From assembly GCA_038210135.1 (NCBI GenBank), contig JBBQWZ010000021.1:1-64000 (forward strand): a DNA stretch of 64,000 nt, read 5' to 3'. Positions 50,835 to 58,983 of the stretch are shown one piece after another. The stretch comes from JBBQWZ01 sp038210135. GTDB lineage: Bacteria > Acidobacteriota > Terriglobia > Bryobacterales > Bryobacteraceae. The notes below the pieces were generated by a model. It did not search any database. It had not been told where the DNA came from and saw nothing but the letters and a program-made list of their open reading frames with translations. A program made the translations under genes and the position numbers. Numbering within the stretch: position 1 is the first letter of the stretch; the number at the start of each line of letters is the position of its first letter.

Positions 50835-52127
50835 TTATTTCCCCGCCGGCTTCGGATCCGGGATCCATGGCTTCGGATTCACCACCGCGCCCGGACGCGC
50901 CTTCTGCACGCCCTCCACAATGACGCGATCCCCTGCTTTCAAACCCTGCTCGACGATCACCCGATCTCCCACGCGATCCCCGGTCACAATGCTCCGCGGG
51001 ATCACCTTGTTATCCGGGCCTACCGTGAAAACCGACTGCGTACCCTGCAAATCCGTAATGGCCCGCTGCGAGATTGCCAGCACGCCGATCTTGTCGTCGA
51101 TCTTGATGCGCACGCGCCCGAACTGGCCCGGCAACAGCACATGCTGCGGATTCGGAAAGGTCGCCTGAATCTCGAGCGTGCCGGTTTTGGGATCCACCGC
51201 GTTCAGCAGATTCTCGAGGTGCCCTGGTTGCGGATGCACACTGCCGTCCGCCAATACCAATTCCAAAGGACGCGCCCGCACCTGGACCTTGTCCGACCGC
51301 CGCTCGAAAATCAAGTGCGCCGACTCGCTGACCTTGAAGCGCACCCAAATTGGATCCAGCGGCACAATCGTCGTCAGCGGCAGCGCCGAGTTGCGCGAAA
51401 CCAGGCCGCCGACTTGCAGCAAGCTATCGCCGATCCGCCCGCCGATCGGAGCCGAAATCGTTCCGTACTCCAAATTCAATTCCGCCGTCCGCAGCGACGC
51501 TTTCCGCGATTCGACCAGCGCGGCGCCGGTCTCGATCTGCGCCTTGGTGGACAAACGCGTCTGCTCGACATTGGCGCGCTTCGCGTTCACGTTCGCCTGG
51601 TTCGCCTGCTGCGACGCCAGGCTGTTATCCAGATCCTGTTGCGACGCCGCATCGGCCTTCACCAGAGGACGCAATCGATCCACATCCTGCCTGGCCTTGA
51701 GAAGATTCGCGTCCGCCTGGGCTAGATCCGCTTCCGCCTGGGCGAGGGCGACCTGCCGGCGGGCGAAGTCCGCACTCGCCTCCGCCTGCGCCAATTCGCC
51801 TTTGGCCTTTGCAACCTCCGCCTGATACGGCCGCAAATCCAATACATACAAAGGCTGGCCGGCTTTCACATCCGCGCCAACTTGAAACAGCCGCTTCTCG
51901 ATATACCCATCCACCCGTCCGCGGACTTCGACCAGATCGCGCGCGAAGGTCTGCGCCGCATAATCGCTGTACAGTGGAACATTCTCCGGCTTCAACTCAA
52001 CCACCGAAACCGTGGATGGCGGCGGGCCGGCCGCCTTGGTGCTCTCGCCAGATGTACACCCGTCGAGGAAAATTGCGGAAAGACACAAAAACGACGTAAT
52101 CGTTCGGCGACAAATTGAAGAGATCAC
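50835..52127 (-). CDS. RND efflux periplasmic adaptor (membrane-fusion lipoprotein)
   Basis: I choose the GTG at 52127 because AGGAGG lies 9 bases upstream of it; the frame also opens at a TTG at 52148. The signal peptide ends in a lipobox (LSAIFLDGCTSGES). The halves of the lipoyl domain (VEVRGRVDGYIEKRLFQVGADVKAGQPLYVLD and GTISAPIGGRIGDSLLQVGGLV) flank an Ala/Gln-rich coiled-coil hairpin. The barrel and membrane-proximal domains follow (GTLEIQATFPNPQHVLLPGQFGRVRI). About 430 residues. First gene of the efflux operon. Confidence 0.94.
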   Translation of the reverse strand: MISSICRRTITSFLCLSAIFLDGCTSGESTKAAGPPPSTVSVVELKPENVPLYSDYAAQTFARDLVEVRGRVDGYIEKRLFQVGADVKAGQPLYVLDLRPYQAEVAKAKGELAQAEASADFARRQVALAQAEADLAQADANLLKARQDVDRLRPLVKADAASQQDLDNSLASQQANQANVNAKRANVEQTRLSTKAQIETGAALVESRKASLRTAELNLEYGTISAPIGGRIGDSLLQVGGLVSRNSALPLTTIVPLDPIWVRFKVSESAHLIFERRSDKVQVRARPLELVLADGSVHPQPGHLENLLNAVDPKTGTLEIQATFPNPQHVLLPGQFGRVRIKIDDKIGVLAISQRAITDLQGTQSVFTVGPDNKVIPRSIVTGDRVGDRVIVEQGLKAGDRVIVEGVQKARPGAVVNPKPWIPDPKPAGK

Positions 52128-52201
52128 GGACCATTTCCTCCTGGCCAAATCGAACCGCGCTGAAAGTACCCAGAGATTTCGTGCGGCGACCCGGCCGGCG
52201 A

Positions 52202-52242
52202 ATTCAAACGCCTATTTGAATCGATGCTGGAGACCGCGTCAA
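52202..52242 (-). promoter_or_regulatory. Efflux operon promoter with overlapping inverted repeat
   Basis: On the minus strand TTGACG (52242-52237) is a 5/6 -35, with TCAAAT (52219-52214) 17 bp on as a weak -10. A perfect inverted repeat ATTCAAA-N6-TTTGAAT (52202-52221) covers the -10, a typical repressor-site layout for drug-efflux operons. No TetR or MarR gene is in the neighbourhood. Confidence 0.5.
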
Positions 52243-52383
52243 GGGTGCGAACTTACGCCAATTTCTAGCTGCGTCTCTATAAATGGAGCGTGCCTATCGG
52301 AGTTCGTTTCCTTTGGACGACCGGCTGTGTCATCCTAAGACCCTGTCCTTGCGGCGAAGGCGCGCAACCGTTTTAAACGCTCC

Positions 52384-52974
52384 ATGGTTCCACTCCTGCT
52401 CACGGTTTATGCAGCGGTTTTTATTGCGGAGATCGTTGGAGATAAGCTCCTTTACACGACGGGCGTGCTGGCCACGCGCTATCGCACCCTTCCGATCGTA
52501 TGCGGAATGCTGGTGGCGTTTATGGCGAAGATGGCCGTCGCCGTCCTGTTGGGAACCGCTATCTCGAAGCTTCCGCCCCTCTTGGTGGCGGGCGTGACAG
52601 CGCTCAACTTCTTCGGCGTCGCCTATGCTCTCTGGCGCAAACCCAGCGGCGACACGGAAACAAAGAAAGACCGCCCCGCCTCGCGCGCCGCACTGGTTTC
52701 GTTCGCCGCCATTTTCTTTTCCGAATGGGGCGACGTGGGACAAATTACAGCCGCCACGCTGGCGGCGCGCTACGGATCGCCGTGGATCGTCTGGATCGGA
52801 GCCGTCTCCGCCATGGCCACCAAGGGGGCGCTGGCCGCCTCGATTGGGGCGGGCCTGCGGGGCTGGATTCGCGATCACCTTTCGCCGAAAGTCATTCGCT
52901 ACGCCGGTGTCGGGCTCCTTCTTCTGCTCGGCCTACTGTCCGTCATCGAGACCCTTACCGAAGGGCATCCTTAA
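52384..52974 (+). CDS. GDT1/TMEM165 (UPF0016) family cation transporter
   Basis: 196 residues with six predicted helices in two homologous halves, each with the signature E-x-G-D-[KR]/Q motif: AVFIAEIVGDKLLYT at about 12-26 and AAIFFSEWGDVGQITAATLA at about 110-129. Bacterial members such as MneA/MntX-like proteins export manganese; eukaryotic ones move Mn/Ca. A loop rich in charge separates the halves. I looked for a yybP-ykoY manganese riboswitch upstream and found none that I could defend. It diverges from the efflux operon. Confidence 0.92.
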   Translation: MVPLLLTVYAAVFIAEIVGDKLLYTTGVLATRYRTLPIVCGMLVAFMAKMAVAVLLGTAISKLPPLLVAGVTALNFFGVAYALWRKPSGDTETKKDRPASRAALVSFAAIFFSEWGDVGQITAATLAARYGSPWIVWIGAVSAMATKGALAASIGAGLRGWIRDHLSPKVIRYAGVGLLLLLGLLSVIETLTEGHP

Positions 52975-52998
52975 ATTGAGCGAAGTGCAACCTTAAAT

Positions 52999-54189
52999 AT
53001 GTCGAAGACCTCCGCACCCGATCCGAAGCGCGCCGCCGCGATCAAGTTCATCGTCTGTCTGGGCGTCGTCAGCCTGTTCGCCGACATGACCTATGAAGGC
53101 GCGCACAGCATCATCGGACCCTACCTCAAGGACCTTGGCGCCAGCGCCACCCAAGTCGGCATCATCGCCGGACTTGGTGAAATGTTCGCCGCCAGCCTGC
53201 GCCTCTTCTCCGGCCGCTTCGCCGATAAAACCCGCGCCTACTGGACCATCGCCATCTCCGGCTACCTGATCAACGTCCTGGTCGTCCCGGCCCTCGCTTT
53301 CGTTGGAAGCTGGCAAGCCGCCGCCCTGCTCGTGATCGCCGAACGCACGGGCAAAAGCCTTCGCGGTCCGGCGCGCGATGTGCTGCTTTCCGAAGCCACC
53401 AAGGAAGTCGGCCATGGTTGGGGCTTCGGCCTGCACGCGGCCTTCGATCAAACCGGTGCCGTCCTCGGACCGCTTTTGATGTTCTTCGCCGTCGCCGAAA
53501 CCAACCACTTCGGGCCCGCCTTTATCCGCCTCGGCATCCCCGCCGTGCTCGCGGTCGTCGCGTTGCTGCTCGCCCGCGCCTTCAATCCCGTGCAGGCCCC
53601 GCCGCCTCCGACCACCGAGACCAAGGCGATGCCTAGAGTCTTCTGGACTTACGTCGCCGCCGCCGGATTTCTCGCCTGCGGCTTCGTCGATTTCCCGCTG
53701 CTCGGCTTCCACTTCCAGAAAACCGGCCTCGTCGCGCCAGCCACCATTCCTCTCCTCTATGCCGGAGCGATGGCCGTCAACGGAATCACCGCCCTGCTCT
53801 TCGGCCGCATGTTCGACAAGCTGGGAATCGGCGTCCTCGTCACGGGAATCTTCATCTCGCTCTTTTCCCTGCCCTTCGGTTTCTTAGGAGGGGCCGCCGG
53901 AGTGTACGCGAGCATCGCCTGCTGGGCCGCCGGCATCGGAGCCCAGGACGCCTGCCTCCGCTCCGGCATCGCGCAAGTCGTCTCGATGAACAAACGAGGA
54001 AGCGCCTTCGGCAGCTTCAACGCCGTTTACGGAATCGCGTGGTTCGTCGGCAGCGCCACAATGGGCATCCTCTACGACATCTCGCTAGTCGCGCTAGTCG
54101 CCTTCGGAATCGTTATGCAACTCGCCGCCGCCGCGATGTTCCTAAGGCTCCGCAAGCCTTTGGAAGAAGCCGCCGCCGCGAACCGCTAG
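52999..54189 (+). CDS. MFS transporter
   Basis: 396 residues and twelve predicted membrane helices. The loop between helices 2 and 3 (GRFADKTRAYW) is the MFS motif A region. The segment VSLFADMTYEGAHSIIGPYLKDLGASATQVGIIAGLGEM is typical of a subfamily annotated in Acidobacteriota and other phyla without a known substrate. ERTGKSLRGPARDVLLSEATKEVGHGWGFGLHAAFDQTGAVLGPL is strongly conserved within that group. It starts 24 bp after the GDT1 gene and may be co-transcribed. Confidence 0.9.
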   Translation: MSKTSAPDPKRAAAIKFIVCLGVVSLFADMTYEGAHSIIGPYLKDLGASATQVGIIAGLGEMFAASLRLFSGRFADKTRAYWTIAISGYLINVLVVPALAFVGSWQAAALLVIAERTGKSLRGPARDVLLSEATKEVGHGWGFGLHAAFDQTGAVLGPLLMFFAVAETNHFGPAFIRLGIPAVLAVVALLLARAFNPVQAPPPPTTETKAMPRVFWTYVAAAGFLACGFVDFPLLGFHFQKTGLVAPATIPLLYAGAMAVNGITALLFGRMFDKLGIGVLVTGIFISLFSLPFGFLGGAAGVYASIACWAAGIGAQDACLRSGIAQVVSMNKRGSAFGSFNAVYGIAWFVGSATMGILYDISLVALVAFGIVMQLAAAAMFLRLRKPLEEAAAANR

Positions 54190-54203
54190 CAATCCTCTGT
54201 CAG

Positions 54204-54223
54204 GCGTGACCGTGAGGTCACGC
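54204..54223 (+). repeat. Dispersed GTNA hairpin, copy 7
   Basis: GCGTGACCGTGAGGTCACGC: perfect 8-bp stem with a GTGA loop, 15 bp after the MFS stop. It could act as a terminator. It lacks the GAA/AC flanks of type A. Confidence 0.8.
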
Positions 54224-54254
54224 GGGCTAACTCAACCGCACCGCGCGGATTGAA

Positions 54255-54345
54255 CCCGGAGCGTTAGCGACGGGACTTCCGGCTCTGATAACGCCGCGAG
54301 TTAAGGGCGGGATTCCCCTCGATCTCACACGCACTCGTAACGTCA
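54255..54345 (+). repeat. Dispersed hairpin copy 8 plus conserved tail
   Basis: CCCGGAGCGTTAGCGACGGG (54255-54274): stem CCCG/CGGG, internal GA/GA, inner GC/GC, loop GTTA, flanked by GAA and AC. The sequence from about 54238 to 54345 (ACCGCGCGGATTGAACCCGG at the start, CTCGATCTCACACGCACTCG near the end) is clearly related to 63898-63990. Confidence 0.85.
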
Positions 54346-54501
54346 CGTTCACCCGTCTCATCGCCGAGAAGTATCGAAGAGGCGCACGATCTCGCACGAA
54401 GTGCCGCGCTGTAAGTGCCGCCCGCAACCAAACCGGACAAATTTCCATTCGCGAGTACAGTGACGCAACCGCCCCATTCCCCCAACGCTACACTCGATCC
54501 A

Positions 54502-55827
54502 ATGGACCTCGAAGCCCTCCGCCAGCGCTATCTCGACGAACTCCGCAATTCCGTCATCCCCTTCTGGATCCACCACGGCTTCGACCGCGAGCACGGCGGA
54601 TTCTTCACCTGCCTGGACCGCGACGGCCAGGTCTTCGATGACCGCAAATACATCTGGATGCAGGGTCGCGCGGTGTGGAGTTTCTCCAAGTTCTACAACG
54701 AGCTCGATCGCAATTCCGAGTGGCTCGACATCGCCAAGGCCGGAGTCCAATTCCTCGAAGCGCACGCCTTCGACAGCCAAGGCCGATGCTGGTTCTCCAC
54801 CTCGCGCGATGGATTGACCCCCACTGGATATCAACGCAAGCCCTACGCCGCCGTCTTCGTTTTCCTCGGCTACTGGGAGTACTTCAAAGCCTCCGGCGAC
54901 TTCCGTTACCATACCCTCGCCCTCGCGCTGTTCGATCGAATCCGCGAATGGATCGCCGATCCGACCCTGCTCGGCCGTCCTTTGCCTGTCGCGCCCAACC
55001 TCGCCGATTGCATGGTGGTGCTTTCGATGGCGGTTGAGATCTCTACCGTTACTAGCGATCCGAAATACATCCAGATCATTCGCGATTCGATCGCCGCGGC
55101 CGAAACCTTTCTCGATCCCGATGCCCAGGTGCTGCTCGAAAACACGCCGGACGCAACGACTCCTGAAGGCCGCCTGTTCTGTCCCGGAAGCTCTATCGAG
55201 GTCGCTTGGTTTCTGATCCACGCCGAAACCTTGCTGCAAAATCACGACGCTCTCGTTCTTGAAGGCAAGGACCGCCTCCCGCAGCACTACGCCAGGATTC
55301 GCAAATGGATCGACGTGATCGAGCGCTCGCTGGAACTCGGCTGGGACCGCCAATTCGGAGGCCTGTATTACTTTATGGACCTCCAAGGTAAGCCGACACT
55401 GCAGCTGGAATCCAGCATGAAGCTCTGGTGGCCACACACCGAGGCCATTTACGCCTGCGTGCTCGCGTTAATGGAAACGACCGAATACGCGGCGCGGATG
55501 CACAAGAAGGCTAACGCCGCCACAAAGAAGAACGCCACCCTCGTCAGCGCTCTGAACCCCGACCGTAAGGTAGGGGACCCCAAAAACTCCCGCTCCTACG
55601 CCGAACGCGCCGCCGACCTCGACCAGGAAATTCCCAAGTGGACCGGCTGGCTCGAGCGTGTAGACGGCTACACGTTCGCGCACTTCGCCGACCCGGAACA
55701 CGGCGAATGGTTCGGCTACTCGGACCGCCAGGGCAACCTCACCCACACGCTAAAAGGCAACAACTACAAAGGCTGTTTCCACGTCCCCCGCGCGCTGCTC
55801 TTCGCCGCCCACCGAATCCACAGATGA
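54502..55827 (+). CDS. N-acylglucosamine 2-epimerase/mannose-isomerase family enzyme
   Basis: 441 residues from the ATG at 54502. An (alpha/alpha)6-barrel AGE-family sugar epimerase or isomerase (cellobiose 2-epimerase, mannose isomerase or renin-binding protein relatives). Family motifs are FWIHHGFDREHGGFFTCLDRDGQV, KYIWMQGRAVWSFSKFYNEL, FCPGSSIEVAWFLI, KLWWPHTEAIYA and the C-terminal FAHFADPEHGEWFGYSDRQGNLTHTLKGNNYKGCFHVPRALL. Between the last two is an unusual insert of about 40 residues (from MHKKANAATKKNATLVSA through RSYAERAADLDQE). It includes ten residues (351-360, LNPDRKVGDP) encoded by a dispersed hairpin repeat. Catalytic parts are intact, so the enzyme is probably active. Confidence 0.9.
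   Translation: MDLEALRQRYLDELRNSVIPFWIHHGFDREHGGFFTCLDRDGQVFDDRKYIWMQGRAVWSFSKFYNELDRNSEWLDIAKAGVQFLEAHAFDSQGRCWFSTSRDGLTPTGYQRKPYAAVFVFLGYWEYFKASGDFRYHTLALALFDRIREWIADPTLLGRPLPVAPNLADCMVVLSMAVEISTVTSDPKYIQIIRDSIAAAETFLDPDAQVLLENTPDATTPEGRLFCPGSSIEVAWFLIHAETLLQNHDALVLEGKDRLPQHYARIRKWIDVIERSLELGWDRQFGGLYYFMDLQGKPTLQLESSMKLWWPHTEAIYACVLALMETTEYAARMHKKANAATKKNATLVSALNPDRKVGDPKNSRSYAERAADLDQEIPKWTGWLERVDGYTFAHFADPEHGEWFGYSDRQGNLTHTLKGNNYKGCFHVPRALLFAAHRIHR
55557..55576 (+). repeat. Dispersed GTNA hairpin, copy 9, inside the epimerase gene
   Basis: CCCCGACCGTAAGGTAGGGG: stem CCCC/GGGG, internal GA/TA, inner CC/GG, loop GTAA, flanked by GAA and AC. Over 26 bases (tGAA...GGGGAC) it differs from 42447-42472 at one position. 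It is read in frame as NPDRKVGD with flanking L and P. Confidence 0.92.
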
Positions 55828-55831
55828 CGCG

Positions 55832-56212
55832 CTATTTCTCGATTGGCAACCCAGCGGCCTGCCAATCCCGCCAACCGCCGGCGAGCGACAACACGTTCGT
55901 ATAGCCCATTTTTTGGATGGAATCCGCAGCCAGCGCGGAACGGAATCCGCCGCCGCAATACAGCACCAGCTTCGCCGCCTTGTCCGGAATCCTGGTTTCG
56001 ATATCCCGCTCGATGATTCCCTTCCCCACATGGACCGCGCCCGCCCCATGCCCGGCCGCGAATTCGTTGTCCTCACGAACGTCTACCAGCACGTGCGCCG
56101 TGCCCGATTCAGAGAGCGCCTTGTACTCGGCAATCGTAATTTCCCGCACGCGCGACTTCGCATCTTCGACCGCCGCCAAAAATCCGGCGTTGTGAGCTTT
56201 ATGAGGTGTCAT
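55832..56212 (-). CDS. Single-domain rhodanese-like protein
   Basis: About 126 residues from the ATG at 56212. A single rhodanese domain (ITIAEYKALSESGTAHVLVDVREDNEFAAGHGAGAVHVGKGIIERDIETRIPDKAAKLVLYCGGGFRSALAADSIQKMGYTNVLSLAGGWRDW). The active-site loop CGGGFRS has the catalytic cysteine, so it can carry a persulfide. Such proteins transfer sulfur or handle cyanide/thiosulfate. It is convergent with the epimerase, 4 bp apart. ATG 56221 is an alternative start. Confidence 0.92.
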   Translation of the reverse strand: MTPHKAHNAGFLAAVEDAKSRVREITIAEYKALSESGTAHVLVDVREDNEFAAGHGAGAVHVGKGIIERDIETRIPDKAAKLVLYCGGGFRSALAADSIQKMGYTNVLSLAGGWRDWQAAGLPIEK

Positions 56213-56286
56213 TGGCAACACCAGTGTAATTGCCGCTGCGAAGCGCCGCTACTCCGATTAGAGCATCAAGCGGGTTTTCGGGTGGT

Positions 56287-57582
56287 CTAGGCTCCGGCTC
56301 GGCTTTCTATCGCGGTCAGAATCTTGACCAGCCCGCGGGCAACCGGTTCCAACAATTCCGGACCCGTAATGCGCTCCGGCAGATCACCCGGCATGTGATG
56401 GAGTGCGCTGCCGCCCGCGAATCCGAAGAACGGGTAGCCCGCTCTGGCGAGCACGATCATCTCGCCGCCGGGCCGGTCCGTAACGATCGGTTTCAAATCG
56501 GGGAGAGCGCGAAAGCCTTCGGTCGCCGCCGCTTCGAATTCTTTCGAGCTGTAGAGACGGCGGGCCGCTGAAGCGGTCGGCCGCTTTTCGAATCCAGTTG
56601 CGGTCTTTACGTAGTCGTAGGTCGCGATGCCCGCGCCTAAGTGGATCCAGCAAGTCACGTCTTTCGCCTTCGGGGCGATTTCGTGTACAAAATGTTCGAT
56701 ACCGACGCCGTGTAACTCGTGACCCGAAGACGCCGCGAACACATAACCCATGTCCGTCCGCCGGCTCGCCGTCCAACGCGCCAGCGCCAACCACAACGCG
56801 ATCCCCGGACCGCGCTCTCCCGCGCAATGGAACCACCCGCTCGATGGCGTCGAAACCACCACCGTCCCCTTACCGCCATTTTTGCGGCCGACCACTTCGA
56901 ATGCCTCGGCGTCCTGTTGATAGGCGCCGTCGATGAAAACTGAAGTGCGCGCGCCCTCGGACGCGGCCCGATCGAGAGCCAGCTCCGCCGACTGACCCAC
57001 CAGCAAAATCGGAATCGGCCACTTGGCCGGGCCGGCTTCCGCGTTCAGCGTCACGAGCTCGCCGACGAGCGACTCGGTCACCACGACCACGGCCGCCGCG
57101 CCCGCTCGAATTACCGGATCAAGAATCTCCTGGACCTGCGAATTCGGCGCCACGACTCCGGCTCGAATCAACGGAAATTTGACCAGCGCGATCTTGCCAG
57201 CGAGCTCCGCGCGCGCCGATCCCGGAACCAGCGGCCGCACGACAGGCTCCGCCGTCACCGCTGGCCACCACAGCGGAAACGTAGCGAGGTCTTTCCCGCC
57301 AACTTGAAGCTGCGCCTTCTTCAGAAAGAACTGCTGCGTTCGGAACGGATGCAGTTTCGCGTCAAACTGCGCGCTCCGCAGTCCATGCATCAGCCATTTC
57401 GAAGTGCGGACATCCGCGTCTGTCGCAGTCCGGTGCTCGCCGAAGCCGGAATACGCGACTACATCTTTGAAGAGCACTGCGCCCTCGAGCGGGTCCGCGG
57501 CGGCGTGGCATCGAGGAGCAAACGCGGCCCCGGCCGCGGCCAGCATCGTCTCTCTGCGGGATAGACCAGTTAGTCGTCGCAT
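56287..57582 (-). CDS. M28-like peptidase-fold protein, active site apparently degenerate
   Basis: 431 residues with a probable Tat signal (TGLSRRETMLAAAGAAFAPRC). A PA-type insert (ELAGKIALVKFPLIRAG...ILDPVIRAGAAAVVVVTES) sits in an M28 scaffold (GKGTVVVSTPSSGWFHCAGERGPGIALWLALARW, YVFAASSGHELHGVGIEHFVHEI). Active M28 peptidases have HxD-type, EE and D zinc/catalytic residues. Here the first motif reads STPSSGW and the EE position reads GHELHG, so zinc ligands are changed. It may bind rather than cleave peptides, or use a different residue set. It stands alone on the minus strand. Confidence 0.75.
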   Translation of the reverse strand: MRRLTGLSRRETMLAAAGAAFAPRCHAAADPLEGAVLFKDVVAYSGFGEHRTATDADVRTSKWLMHGLRSAQFDAKLHPFRTQQFFLKKAQLQVGGKDLATFPLWWPAVTAEPVVRPLVPGSARAELAGKIALVKFPLIRAGVVAPNSQVQEILDPVIRAGAAAVVVVTESLVGELVTLNAEAGPAKWPIPILLVGQSAELALDRAASEGARTSVFIDGAYQQDAEAFEVVGRKNGGKGTVVVSTPSSGWFHCAGERGPGIALWLALARWTASRRTDMGYVFAASSGHELHGVGIEHFVHEIAPKAKDVTCWIHLGAGIATYDYVKTATGFEKRPTASAARRLYSSKEFEAAATEGFRALPDLKPIVTDRPGGEMIVLARAGYPFFGFAGGSALHHMPGDLPERITGPELLEPVARGLVKILTAIESRAGA

Positions 57583-57684
57583 TCGTTGTTGCGATCAGCA
57601 CACTACACTTTCCGCCGCCATGTCAAGACGCGCGCTGGCCGCGTTGTACTCTGAAAAGCAAACGAAAGTACGGAGGCCTTCGAC

Positions 57685-58983
57685 ATGGCATGGACCAATC
57701 GGCGAAATCAGGAACTGCGCGAGCGCGCGCGTAAGGTGATTCCCGGCGGCATGTACGGCCATCAATCCGCCGCGATGCTTCCAGTCGAGTTCCCGCAGTT
57801 CTTCGAGCGCGCGGAAGGAACGCGCCTCTGGGACGCCGACGGCAACGAGTACATCGACTATATGTGCGCCTACGGACCGAACCTGCTCGGCTACCGGCAT
57901 GCCGCGGTCGAAGCCGCCGCGTCCGCACAGCAGTTGCTCGGTGACACCATGACCGGGCCTTCCGGAATCATGGTGGATCTCGCGGAGAAGTTCGTCTCAC
58001 TCGTCACACACGCGGCCTGGGTGGTCTTCTGTAAGAACGGCACCGACGCCACCACCATGGCCATGACCGCCGCTCGCGCGCATACGCAAAAGCGGAAGAT
58101 CCTGGTGGCGAAGAAGGCGTATCACGGAGCCGCGCCGTGGTGCACGCCCATCCTCAATGGAACCGTCGCTGAAGAACGCGCGCACATCATCCAATACGAG
58201 TACAACAACCCGGCCAGTCTCGAGGACGCATTCCGCGCGGCGGGTGACGACGTCGCCGGAGTCTTTGCCTCGGCTTTCCGCCACGATGTGTTTGAAGATC
58301 AGGAACTACCTTCCGCCGAATATGCCAAGACCGCGCGTGCTCTTTGCGACCGCACCGGAGCGCTTCTGATCGTGGACGACATCCGCGCCGGATTCCGCGT
58401 CGCGCGCGATTGCAGTTGGTCCGTTGTCGGCGTCGAGCCAGACCTGAGCACCTGGGGCAAAGCGATTGCGAACGGCTACGCGCTCTCTGCGCTCGCGGGG
58501 TCGGAAAAGGCGCGGACGGCGTTGCAAAGCATCTTCGTTACCGGCTCCTATTGGTTCCAGGCGATTCCCATGGCGGCCTCCATCGCGACTCTCGACGAGA
58601 TTGAAAAATCGGATTACCTTGAACGCACCGAAACCACTGGGGCCATGTTGCGCGGGGGGCTTGCCGCGCAGGCTAAGAGCCACGGTTTCGGCTTGCGTCA
58701 GTCGGGTCCCGTGCAAATGCCGATGATCCTGTTTGACGACGATCCGGACCTGCGCCTGGGCTATTGCTTTGTCACCGAAGCGCTTACGCGGGGCGTCTAT
58801 CTGCATCCCACGCACAACAACTTCATCTGCGCCGCGCTGACTGAGGCCGACGTCGCTCTCACACTCGCCGCGACGGACGAAGCCTTTGCGATGCTCAAGA
58901 AGCGACGCGCTTCGCTCGGACCGGTTGAGCAACTGAAGGCTCGTCTTTCCCGTATGGCGCGACCCGGCATGGCGACCGCATGA
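57685..58983 (+). CDS. Class III aminotransferase, glutamate-1-semialdehyde aminomutase-like
   Basis: PLP enzyme of 432 residues. The N-terminus (KVIPGGMYGHQSAAMLPVEFPQFFERAEGTRLWDADGNEYIDYMCAYGPNLLGY) and the core (VVFCKNGTDATTMAMTAARAHT, LLIVDDIRAGFRVARDCSW) match the HemL-like branch. The PLP lysine is in DLSTWGKAIANGYALSAL. True HemL sits with heme genes; this one is coupled to an MFS transporter by a 4-bp overlap and lies apart from them, so an aminotransferase or aminomutase for another amino compound is likely. Confidence 0.88.
   Translation: MAWTNRRNQELRERARKVIPGGMYGHQSAAMLPVEFPQFFERAEGTRLWDADGNEYIDYMCAYGPNLLGYRHAAVEAAASAQQLLGDTMTGPSGIMVDLAEKFVSLVTHAAWVVFCKNGTDATTMAMTAARAHTQKRKILVAKKAYHGAAPWCTPILNGTVAEERAHIIQYEYNNPASLEDAFRAAGDDVAGVFASAFRHDVFEDQELPSAEYAKTARALCDRTGALLIVDDIRAGFRVARDCSWSVVGVEPDLSTWGKAIANGYALSALAGSEKARTALQSIFVTGSYWFQAIPMAASIATLDEIEKSDYLERTETTGAMLRGGLAAQAKSHGFGLRQSGPVQMPMILFDDDPDLRLGYCFVTEALTRGVYLHPTHNNFICAALTEADVALTLAATDEAFAMLKKRRASLGPVEQLKARLSRMARPGMATA

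Noticed and set aside
52149..52383. Manganese riboswitch (yybP-ykoY) before the GDT1-family gene
   Set aside because: Gene family would fit, but I could not find the conserved paired core sequences; only the operator-like repeat is clear.
54191..54500. Small minus-strand frames giving peptides such as RGIPPLTRG
   Set aside because: Translations of the dispersed hairpin repeat, also seen at 33.3 and 40.0 kb; not genes.
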